The notes below the pieces were generated by a model. That model was given only the letters and a program-made list of their open reading frames with translations, ran no database searches and was not told the origin of the DNA. Below are positions 1-5,559 of a stretch of DNA of 8,270 nucleotides, one piece after another; within the stretch, counting starts at the first letter, position 1; each line of letters begins with the position of its first letter. The stretch comes from JAZDLC01 sp043802345 (lineage in GTDB: Bacteria > Planctomycetota > B15-G4 > JADJEK01). The stretch spans positions 1-8,270 of the forward strand of contig JAZDLC010000390.1 of the NCBI GenBank assembly GCA_043802345.1, in the 5' to 3' direction. The translations under genes and the position numbers were made by a program.

Positions 1-218
1 ACGGTCTTGTTCACGTAAACGTCAGGGTTGGCGAGGATGGCGCTGATCGGAGTGATCTCTCCTTCGCTGACCCCGGCGCCGAAGGTCTTGGTGATGCCGG
101 GCTGTTCGGAGGCTGCCTGGCCGCCCGCGTCGGCGGCGGTGGTCGATCCGCCCTCGTCACTCTTCGGTCCGCAACCTGTGATCGCCAGCAGGGCGATCAG
201 AATCGGTAGCCTTCGCAT
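1..218 (-). CDS. DUF4920-like lipoprotein, N-terminal part (cut by left window edge)
   Basis: The start of a gene running off the left edge; 72 complete codons are visible. The start is ATG at 218-216, with GGAG (230-227) eight bases upstream. The product begins with two arginines and a short hydrophobic stretch ending in the lipobox I-T-G-C, so Cys16 would be the lipidated residue. Glycine at +2 favours the outer membrane by the E. coli rule. A linker rich in Gly, Ser, Thr and Ala covers roughly residues 17-40. From about residue 44 the sequence reads TFGAGVSEGEITPISAILAN and then a ...NKTV motif. This resembles the start of the DUF4920 fold, where a 'FG..v...e..pl..lla.p..y.gktV' opening precedes an OB-like domain with a Cys-Trp-Met motif. 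That later part lies outside the window, so the family call is from memory and rests on the opening only. The function of DUF4920 is not established. It has its own likely promoter and is separated from the phytase unit by a hairpin. Confidence 0.65.
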   Translation of the reverse strand, partial: MRRLPILIALLAITGCGPKSDEGGSTTAADAGGQAASEQPGITKTFGAGVSEGEITPISAILANPDVYVNKT

Positions 219-256
219 CTCAGTCGCTCCAAGTATCTCACAGCGGAAAACTGGGT

Positions 257-262
257 ATTCTA
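257..262 (-). promoter_or_regulatory. Probable -10 element upstream of the DUF4920-like lipoprotein
   Basis: The minus strand reads TAGAAT here, five of six matches to the sigma-70 -10 consensus. Transcription would start near position 250, about 30 bases before the ATG at 218, leaving room for the GGAG ribosome site. No good -35 box lies 15-18 bases upstream, because that stretch is C-rich, so the call rests on the -10 and its spacing alone. Confidence 0.35.
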
Positions 263-315
263 GCGGATGCGGCGGGGGAATGCTCGGCCTGTCTTGGTGT
301 CGTGCCCACGAACTG

Positions 316-348
316 CTCGTACTCAGTCCCTGCGGGACTGAGTACGAG
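316..348. repeat. Perfect 15-bp inverted repeat with a 3-base loop
   Basis: The arms are CTCGTACTCAGTCCC (316-330) and GGGACTGAGTACGAG (334-348), exact reverse complements around the loop TGC. A G-T and a T-A pair could extend the stem to 314-350. The right arm runs into a second copy of its outer bases (GAGTACGAGTACGA, 340-353), a short direct repeat. It lies downstream of the phytase unit and upstream of the lipoprotein promoter, where a terminator would fit. There is no T-run on either strand after the stem, so it is not a standard intrinsic terminator. It could also be a dispersed palindromic repeat or an operator. Confidence 0.85.
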
Positions 349-577
349 TACGAAACGAGATGCCCCACTCCTTGCGCGAAACTGGCGGCCTGCCGGCCCA
401 CCTACGACTTGAGCGCCTGGTGAACCTTCCCGACCATCTCCGGGCCGGGGGTGAGCGTCGCGGCGCTGTCGAACTGCTCACTCGCGGATCAATACCTGAC
501 ACAAGCTCCCCCCCGGGTGCGCTCATGGTCGCGGCGCCGTCGCGTTCCCGGCGGAAGCCAAACCCGGACTGTGCGGC

Positions 578-1678
578 TCAACCTCGTTTTTCGATCTTGT
601 CGGCGATTTCCTGCCAGGAGACGATCTTGAAATTCTGCAGGCCCCGGTCATTCTTGTCGTCCTGGGCCACGAAGATTCCGGCCGGGAAAAGGGTGCCCAG
701 CGACGCGCTGTTTGCGTCGATGCCGTCGGTATGTGTGACCCGGTCGATCGTGCTGGACTCTGCGACCGAAAACCGGCCCACATACTCGTTGCGGCCCTCG
801 CGTCGGTAGACGGCGAAATCGTCGGAACCCTGGCTGGATGCGATCAGATAGCCGGTTGCATCGGCGCCGTTGTACAGGGCGAGACCCTCGACATCATGAG
901 TCAGGTGCCCCCGCTCGCCAGTGCGATCGACCAGAACCCGGTCGGAGCCAGCATCTGGCGCGGCTGAGTACTTCCAGATGCCCACATTCTCCTCACCCAC
1001 ATAGAGATGTCCCAGTTCATCGTCCGCGACAAGTCCCTCCGTCTGGCTTTCGATTCTGAGGCGGCGGACCCGCTCCGCGCCGAACGGCACCGCGTCACGC
1101 TCGAAGATCCTCCATTGCTCGACGAAGAACGAGTTCTCAATGCCAAGGTCTTCCCCAGAAATGAAGGCATACAGCGCGCCGTCGTCGGCCGACCGGTAGA
1201 GGCACACACCTTCCGGATCAACGCTCAGGTTGAAGTTCGAGTCGGGGATGCGCTCGAGCAGACGTGAGTCCGGATCCAGTCGGTAGAGCAGCAACTGTTC
1301 GTGACGTTTCTCGCCGGCGGCGACCACGGTGATCCGCCCGCCGCGGAACGGAATGCCGGAACGTAAGTCCACGTTGTTGATGCGTCCGTGTTCCAAGTAC
1401 TGAAGCTCCCGGCCCTTGAGATCGTAGACGCCCAGGCCTCCCTTTTTGTCAGTGCCGAGCACCACGGTTTTCAGGGGATCGGTGGGATGCACCCAGATGG
1501 CCGGGTCGTCGGCCGCATCGCCCTCGTGGAGAACCTGCTGCGTCTCGGCGGCGGCCGCGACGACCGCTCCCGGCAGCGCGGTTCCCTGTTCGGTCAGCAG
1601 CGGCCGCAACAACCACGCGAGCAGGCCCACGGTCAGCGCCGCAATCGTCAATTCGACAGGCGTGCATCTCCTCAGCAT
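578..1678 (-). CDS. Membrane-anchored beta-propeller phytase (stand-alone copy)
   Basis: A 366-residue protein of the beta-propeller phytase family (Pfam PF02333), calcium-dependent enzymes that remove phosphate from phytate and related inositol phosphates. Residues 9-28 are hydrophobic and form a signal anchor or uncleaved signal peptide, so the propeller should lie outside the cytoplasmic membrane. An A-rich stretch near 37-45 could be a cleavage site. Family signatures in order: DDPAIWVHP (57-65), GTDKKGGL (75-82), GRINNVDLR (98-106), Arg125 in a GEKRHEQ segment, SQTEGLVADDELGHLYVGEE (211-230), GIWKY (233-237), DVEGL (262-266), GYLIASSQG (276-284), TDGID (317-321), FVAQDD (336-341) and NFKIVSW (349-355). 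The lysine pair, arginine and acidic residues that bind phosphate and calcium in Bacillus phytases are present at the expected places, so the copy looks active. ATG at 1678 is chosen because GAGGAG (1692-1687) sits eight bases before it. Longer in-frame starts would run into the upstream gene. It starts 19 bases after the fusion gene ends, so the two are probably co-transcribed. Confidence 0.9.
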   Translation of the reverse strand: MLRRCTPVELTIAALTVGLLAWLLRPLLTEQGTALPGAVVAAAAETQQVLHEGDAADDPAIWVHPTDPLKTVVLGTDKKGGLGVYDLKGRELQYLEHGRINNVDLRSGIPFRGGRITVVAAGEKRHEQLLLYRLDPDSRLLERIPDSNFNLSVDPEGVCLYRSADDGALYAFISGEDLGIENSFFVEQWRIFERDAVPFGAERVRRLRIESQTEGLVADDELGHLYVGEENVGIWKYSAAPDAGSDRVLVDRTGERGHLTHDVEGLALYNGADATGYLIASSQGSDDFAVYRREGRNEYVGRFSVAESSTIDRVTHTDGIDANSASLGTLFPAGIFVAQDDKNDRGLQNFKIVSWQEIADKIEKRG

Positions 1679-2798
1679 GCCCGGTTCTCCTCGTCCCTCA
1701 TGAGCGTATCGCAAGCGACAGAGTGATATCTCGCCAAGCAACGAGCTTGAAATTGGATGATCCACTATCGTCCCGTTCATCCTCCGAAACGAACAGGCCC
1801 TCGCTGAAGCGGCTGCCCATGGGCGCGGAGACCAGGTCGATGCCACCCGCGTCGGTAACCGCGTCGATCCCGTTCGCCGAGATGATCTCGAAACGGCCCA
1901 CGAATTCGTTCTCGCCGAGGCGGCGATACACGACGAAATCATCCGAGCCCGCACTCGAGGCGATCAAGTAGCCGCCAGCCTCGCCGCCGCAGGAGAGCGT
2001 CAGACCGTCCACTTCGCAGAAGAGGTTGCCCAGCAGTCCCGTTGAATCGATCCGAGTCCGAGGTGACTTGTCCTGCGGGTTGACGCTGAGCTTCCAGATC
2101 CCGACGTCCTGCTCGGCCACATACAGGTGGCCCAGGTGATCATCCGCCACCAGGCCCTCGGCCTGGGAATCAAACTCCAACCTTCGGATCCGCTCCATGC
2201 CCAAGGGAACCGTGGGGCGCTCGAAGATCCGGTACTGCTCGACCCAGAAGCGGCCCTGCTGTTCAAGATCCTCTCCGGACACGAAAGCGAACAGAGTGCC
2301 GTCCACCCTCGACTGGTACAAACAGACTTCTTCCGGATCAACACCCACGTTGAAGCGCGCGTCCGGGAGTTCCTCGACCAGGCGCGTGACGGCATTCAGC
2401 GTGTAGAACACCAACTGCTCATGCTCTGTCTCCGCGCCAAGAATGAGCGTTGTCAGCGTCCCTCCGAGCGGAACCGCGGGACGGAGATCGACGGCATTGA
2501 TGCGGCCATTCTCAAGGCACTGGAGCAACTCGCCCCCCAGGTCGTAAACGGCCAGGCCCCCGCTCTCGTCTGCGCCCAGAATCAGGCTCAGTTCCGGAGC
2601 GCTGGGGTGAACCCAGATGGCCGGGTCCGCCGAGTCTCCGCACGAGATGCCACCCAGCACCGTCTCCACGACGGCGCGCACATCTGCGGCGGCCGGATCA
2701 CGCCGGAGAAAGCCGATCAGCGCCGCCACCAGAAGCACTGCGGCCAGCGCCGCCAACGCGGCCCGGCCGGGGATCCCGAGGGCCGAACCGGACCGTCT
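581..2798 (-). repeat. Tandem duplication of an anchored phytase coding unit
   Basis: Codons 376-741 of the fusion gene (2798-1701) and codons 1-366 of the stand-alone phytase (1678-581) are two copies of one 1098-base unit. Translated, they align with a constant offset of 375 residues from the membrane helix to the last residue, without any insertion or deletion. A hand count from residue 51 onward gives about 168 identities in 316 positions (about 53 percent). The copies are separated only by the fusion's stop codon and the 19-base gap. The level of divergence shows the duplication is old. Confidence 0.85.
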
Positions 2799-3923
2799 GG
2801 CTGGACTTGTGCCGGCCAGAAGAACAGGCGGCTCGAGGTCCATTTCCTCATAGAGCGCCGCGACCGCCCGCTCGGTAGCGCGGCCCGGGTCGTGAAACAG
2901 GTCCTGCGCGATTCGCCGGCGAATCTCGCTCTTTTGCTCAGGATTCGCGAGTAACTGCGGCACGAGTTCGCGAAGTTCGGCCGGCTCTTTTGCGATCTCG
3001 CCTCCCTGACGCCCCCAGGTTTCCAGGTCGAACCCCTTGCTATTCGGTCCGTCGAGGATCTCAGGAACGTCCATGAAGATGATCGGGCGATCGAGCAGTG
3101 TGTATTCGTTGGCCACAGACGAGGCATCGGTCACCAGCAGATCCGCGGCGTGGAGCAGCGGAACGACGTCCGCGTCGAAGACCGCCGCGAAGCGAGGGGC
3201 CCGCATCTCTTGCAGGCGCCGGTTCCAGTCGATACTGCATTCCGGGTCGAGGTCTGCGTGGTCATGCGGCTTCACGATCAAGTTGACCGGCAGCATCAGG
3301 AGTTCGTCAAGGATCTGCTGGCCGCTACGAAACAGGGAATTGCCCGCATCCCCGGTGGGGGCGTAGAGCACCGTGGGAAGCGCAGCGTCCAGATCGAGCC
3401 GCTCGAGGGTTGTGGTTCGATCCAGACTTCCATCACGTAACCGGTCCAGCTTGGGCAACCCGATCAGCTTCAGTCGCTCGTCCCCTTCCTCGAAGAGACC
3501 AGACTCGATGAACTTCCGAAGGTGATACTGTCCTGGGAGAAACAATCGGTCGTACCGCAGCGCCTTGCGCTTGATGGAGTAGTTCTTGAACGAGACTCCG
3601 TGGAAGATCTGCACTGAACGGCGAGCAAACTTCGGATGCAGGCGCTCCGAGAAATTCGCGCTTACGTACAGATCCACCGGCAAGAACCTGGCCAGCCTGC
3701 GAGGCAAGATGCCATCGTGGATTCCATGGGCTGCATAGAAGGAGCGCAGGAACCCGCCGGCACCACGCTCATGGCGCCGATGGTGGCCGAGATACGCAGT
3801 GTGATACTGAGCTACTCGGGCGTCTGCGCGCAGACGTCTCGAAAGCGGCTGGTACATGACCACGTTGACGCCGTTGTTGGCCGAGAACAGGACCCGGCGG
3901 CGTGATGATCGTCCCAAGCGCAT
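1698..3923 (-). CDS. Fusion: CDP-glycerol glycerophosphotransferase-like domain, membrane helix and beta-propeller phytase domain
   Basis: A 741-residue protein with two domains not normally joined. Residues 10-360 resemble the TagB/TagF family (Pfam PF04464), which moves glycerol phosphate from CDP-glycerol onto an acceptor or growing polymer at the cytoplasmic face. Landmarks are IFHGVSFKNY (106-115, the HG..xK motif), FLPGQYHLRKF (128-138), LIGLPKLDRL (153-162), LYAPTGD (186-192), IVKPHDH (216-222, second conserved His) and DLLVTDASSVANEY (261-274), then RPIIFMDVP (279-287). A charged linker leads to one hydrophobic helix at 386-405. Residues 433-741 are a beta-propeller phytase fold (DPAIWVHP 433-440, SGEDL 549-553, GLVADD 590-595, GYLIASS 651-657, NFKLVAW 724-730). 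With the transferase inside, the propeller would face the periplasm. Several phytase active-site positions are changed: KK to ES at 453-454, Asn to Ala477, Arg to Glu500, Glu to Gln605, Asp to Gly693. Hydrolysis is therefore doubtful. Start ATG at 3923 has GGAG (3935-3932) eight bases upstream. The real donor could be another CDP-polyol. Confidence 0.88.
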   Translation of the reverse strand: MRLGRSSRRRVLFSANNGVNVVMYQPLSRRLRADARVAQYHTAYLGHHRRHERGAGGFLRSFYAAHGIHDGILPRRLARFLPVDLYVSANFSERLHPKFARRSVQIFHGVSFKNYSIKRKALRYDRLFLPGQYHLRKFIESGLFEEGDERLKLIGLPKLDRLRDGSLDRTTTLERLDLDAALPTVLYAPTGDAGNSLFRSGQQILDELLMLPVNLIVKPHDHADLDPECSIDWNRRLQEMRAPRFAAVFDADVVPLLHAADLLVTDASSVANEYTLLDRPIIFMDVPEILDGPNSKGFDLETWGRQGGEIAKEPAELRELVPQLLANPEQKSEIRRRIAQDLFHDPGRATERAVAALYEEMDLEPPVLLAGTSPARRSGSALGIPGRAALAALAAVLLVAALIGFLRRDPAAADVRAVVETVLGGISCGDSADPAIWVHPSAPELSLILGADESGGLAVYDLGGELLQCLENGRINAVDLRPAVPLGGTLTTLILGAETEHEQLVFYTLNAVTRLVEELPDARFNVGVDPEEVCLYQSRVDGTLFAFVSGEDLEQQGRFWVEQYRIFERPTVPLGMERIRRLEFDSQAEGLVADDHLGHLYVAEQDVGIWKLSVNPQDKSPRTRIDSTGLLGNLFCEVDGLTLSCGGEAGGYLIASSAGSDDFVVYRRLGENEFVGRFEIISANGIDAVTDAGGIDLVSAPMGSRFSEGLFVSEDERDDSGSSNFKLVAWRDITLSLAIRS

Positions 3924-3957
3924 GTGGTTTGCTCCGTGCTCGTCCGGTTCGGCTGGG

Positions 3958-3986
3958 AGCGTAGCCGCGGGACGCCGCTGCTACAA
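3958..3986 (-). promoter_or_regulatory. Possible promoter of the transferase-phytase unit
   Basis: On the minus strand TTGTAG (3986-3981) and TACGCT (3963-3958) are separated by 17 bases. Each box matches the sigma-70 consensus at only three positions, but the spacing is ideal and the predicted leader (about 28-30 bases) ends in the GGAG of the fusion gene. The same bases read on the plus strand as TGCTACAAT (3979-3987), an extended -10-like sequence without a -35. The rest of the 3924-4122 gap shows no gene, hairpin or T-run that I can support. Confidence 0.3.
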
Positions 3987-4122
3987 TCCGTTTCGACCAG
4001 CCTGACTCGGGGAGCATGAATCGTGTTTCGAATGGAGATAGTAGCGTGGCTTCGCCAACCATCTGCTTGCAATGTCATGGTTATTCCCGCGTTGGCCTTG
4101 ACCCTGATGTGCGGTCGCTTTT

Positions 4123-5475
4123 TCAAGCTCGATTCCGCGCGCCCTCCTTCAGCTTGATGACCTCGAAACGCTCGATCCGGACCTCGGCGCCCTCCTGGAT
4201 GCCCGCCTTCCGGCGGGCGATGGCGAGTTGATCTTCCACGGTCGCTACCCCCTCCACGCCTGGCAGCAGAACACCCCGCCGGCAGTGGTCGTCGGTGACG
4301 ACGACGCCGAAGCGCATGGGGTCGAGCTCGTCTTCCGAGGTGATCGCCTCCAGCGGTCCGAGCACGCTGATCTCCAGCGTGAGCTCCGCCAGCTCTTCCC
4401 GGGTCACCGGCGAAAAGCGCGGATCTTCAAACGCCGCCACCTTTGCCCGTTCGACCGTTTCCAGAACGAGATTGTCCTCCTGCGGGCGGAGCGAACCCAT
4501 GCAGCCGCGCAACTGTCCCCTGGCCGTCCTCAGCGTCACGAACAGCGGAGCCGAGCGGGCGAGCGCGCCTTTGGCCGCGGGGAGGCGGAATTCCGTTCCC
4601 TGGAGTTTCGCGCGGATCGCTTCGCGGGCCAGCCCGGGCAGCAGGTCGAGTTCGGAGCTCTCCACTCCGCTCCCGTCATGAAAGACCGAGACCAGATACC
4701 CAACGCCGAAAGGATGTTCGTAGGAGAGCACGGCCGGCCCGCTCGCCTCGAAATCGAGCGCGGCCGCCACCGCGAGCGTGGAATGAAAGGCATCCTCGCA
4801 GGCGTCGCGGCGCAGGTCCTGGTCCAGCGAGGAGAGCCGGTCCAGACGGCCCGCCGCCAGCAGGTCGCGCAGCGCATGATCGAACTCCACTCCTCGCCTG
4901 CAGAAGCCGGCTGGCCCGGAAGGAGTGGCCCCGTGGCTCATGTCGCCAGAGGCGATCAGCGCGGGGCGGCCTCCGAGGCCGGCCAGCGCCTCCCGGAGCA
5001 CCTTCCCGAACCGGACCAGGCCATCGACGTCGCAGCGCATGGGGAGCGACATGACGCACGTCGGCCGCGTGAACCCGGCTTCGACGAGGAAGCAAAGGGG
5101 CACGACCGAGCCGTGGTCCAGTTCCTCGTCCCCGATCTCGAACGTCGCTACCTGCCATCGCTCCGCCGACTCACGGATCCGACGGGCCAGTTCCAGGTCG
5201 TTCGGCAGACTGACCGACGCCTGCTTCGCGCCGAAGCGTCCCAGGTCTCCCGTCAGCCGGCTCCCGGAGAAGAAACCGAATGCGCGGTCGGCCCGGGGCG
5301 CGTGGGGCGAGATCAGCAACAACCGGTCTGCTTGGGAAAGCGCGAGGCGCCGGGCAAACTCCCGGCAGGCATCGACCGTCTCCTGGCACTCGGCAAGCCT
5401 GGCCCCGCCGACATCCGGCACGATGATCGGCGGATGGGGGAGCAGGCCGCTAAAGGATGGACGGACGGCATTCAT
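4123..5475 (-). CDS. AmmeMemoRadiSam system protein A: LigB/Memo-like domain fused to AMMECR1 domain
   Basis: A 450-residue protein with two parts. Residues 1-270 resemble class III extradiol dioxygenase (LigB)/Memo proteins: LLPHPPIIVP (11-20), ISPHAP (55-60), DHGSVVPL (120-127), SGDMSHG (176-182) and HPFGVGY (254-260). The histidines and acidic residues in these motifs match the metal-site positions of the fold. Residues 275-445 are an AMMECR1 domain: FVTLRTARGQLRGCMGSL (312-329), AAFEDPRFSP (347-356), LTLEISVLGP (365-374) and GVLLP (401-405). This two-domain form is the known AmmeMemoRadiSam protein A architecture. The family usually occurs with a Memo-like protein B and a radical SAM enzyme. 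The chemistry of the set is not established, although the family is widespread. No radical SAM gene is present here. ATG at 5475 has AGGGGG (5486-5481) five bases upstream. It diverges from tyrS across only about 80 bases. The last 199 bases before the fusion gene give no sign of co-transcription. Confidence 0.9.
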   Translation of the reverse strand: MNAVRPSFSGLLPHPPIIVPDVGGARLAECQETVDACREFARRLALSQADRLLLISPHAPRADRAFGFFSGSRLTGDLGRFGAKQASVSLPNDLELARRIRESAERWQVATFEIGDEELDHGSVVPLCFLVEAGFTRPTCVMSLPMRCDVDGLVRFGKVLREALAGLGGRPALIASGDMSHGATPSGPAGFCRRGVEFDHALRDLLAAGRLDRLSSLDQDLRRDACEDAFHSTLAVAAALDFEASGPAVLSYEHPFGVGYLVSVFHDGSGVESSELDLLPGLAREAIRAKLQGTEFRLPAAKGALARSAPLFVTLRTARGQLRGCMGSLRPQEDNLVLETVERAKVAAFEDPRFSPVTREELAELTLEISVLGPLEAITSEDELDPMRFGVVVTDDHCRRGVLLPGVEGVATVEDQLAIARRKAGIQEGAEVRIERFEVIKLKEGARNRA

Positions 5476-5492
5476 GAACGCCCCCTGTGCGG

Positions 5493-5522
5493 TTGGAAGT
5501 CGAGTCTACCGATCCGTAGGAT
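5493..5522 (+). promoter_or_regulatory. Probable sigma-70-type promoter of tyrS
   Basis: TTGGAA (5493-5498) and TAGGAT (5517-5522) are separated by 18 bases, and each matches four of six consensus positions. Transcription would start near 5529, giving a leader of about 30 bases. The gap to the divergent gene is too short for a T-box leader, so tyrS does not appear to be controlled by a tRNA-sensing T-box here. No comparably good promoter is visible on the minus strand of this gap. Confidence 0.45.
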
Positions 5523-5549
5523 GCGTGGCCCGTTCGATCCGCTACCCCC

Positions 5550-5554
5550 AGGAG
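5550..5554 (+). promoter_or_regulatory. Ribosome binding site deciding between two adjacent tyrS ATGs
   Basis: AGGAG is followed by ATGATG at 5557-5562. Spacing is two bases to the first ATG and five to the second. The second ATG (5560) is better placed and is used here. Choosing the first adds only one methionine. Confidence 0.7.
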
Positions 5555-5559
5555 AAATG

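Larger units (their letters stand above)
219..577. other. Non-coding spacer between the phytase gene and the lipoprotein gene
   Basis: I see no convincing gene in this 359-base stretch. It holds the leader and -10 of the lipoprotein gene (219-262) and a perfect hairpin (316-348). A GC-rich stretch at 402-577 contains a 15-base imperfect direct repeat (457-471 and 528-542, 14 of 15 identical). On the minus strand one short frame ending in TAG at 404-402 has about 27 codons with GC-rich third positions and a protein-like tail, FDSAATLTPGPEMVGKVHQA. It has an in-frame TGA just upstream and no start codon with a ribosome site, so it could be a gene remnant or chance. A run of seven C lies at 508-514. 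Confidence 0.6.

Noticed and set aside
323..526. Minus-strand frame of 67 codons in the spacer.
   Set aside because: The product is mostly Arg/Ser/Pro as expected from a GC-rich shadow frame, and it reads through the perfect hairpin.
1679..1954. N-terminal extension of the stand-alone phytase upstream of 1678.
   Set aside because: The extra residues overlap the end of the fusion gene in another frame, look non-coding, and the ATG at 1678 has a strong ribosome site and directly precedes the membrane helix.
4016..4231. Small plus-strand frame of 71 codons near the extended -10-like sequence.
   Set aside because: Its second half is antisense to the AmmeMemoRadiSam gene, the GGGGAG is only one base from the ATG, and the protein has no recognisable feature.
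4228..5556. Long plus-strand frame continuous with tyrS, which would add about 440 residues before the synthetase.
   Set aside because: It lies antisense to the AmmeMemoRadiSam gene, whose motifs are clear. Its translation is low-complexity Arg/Gln/Glu-rich, and tyrS has a good ribosome site and normal length from 5560.
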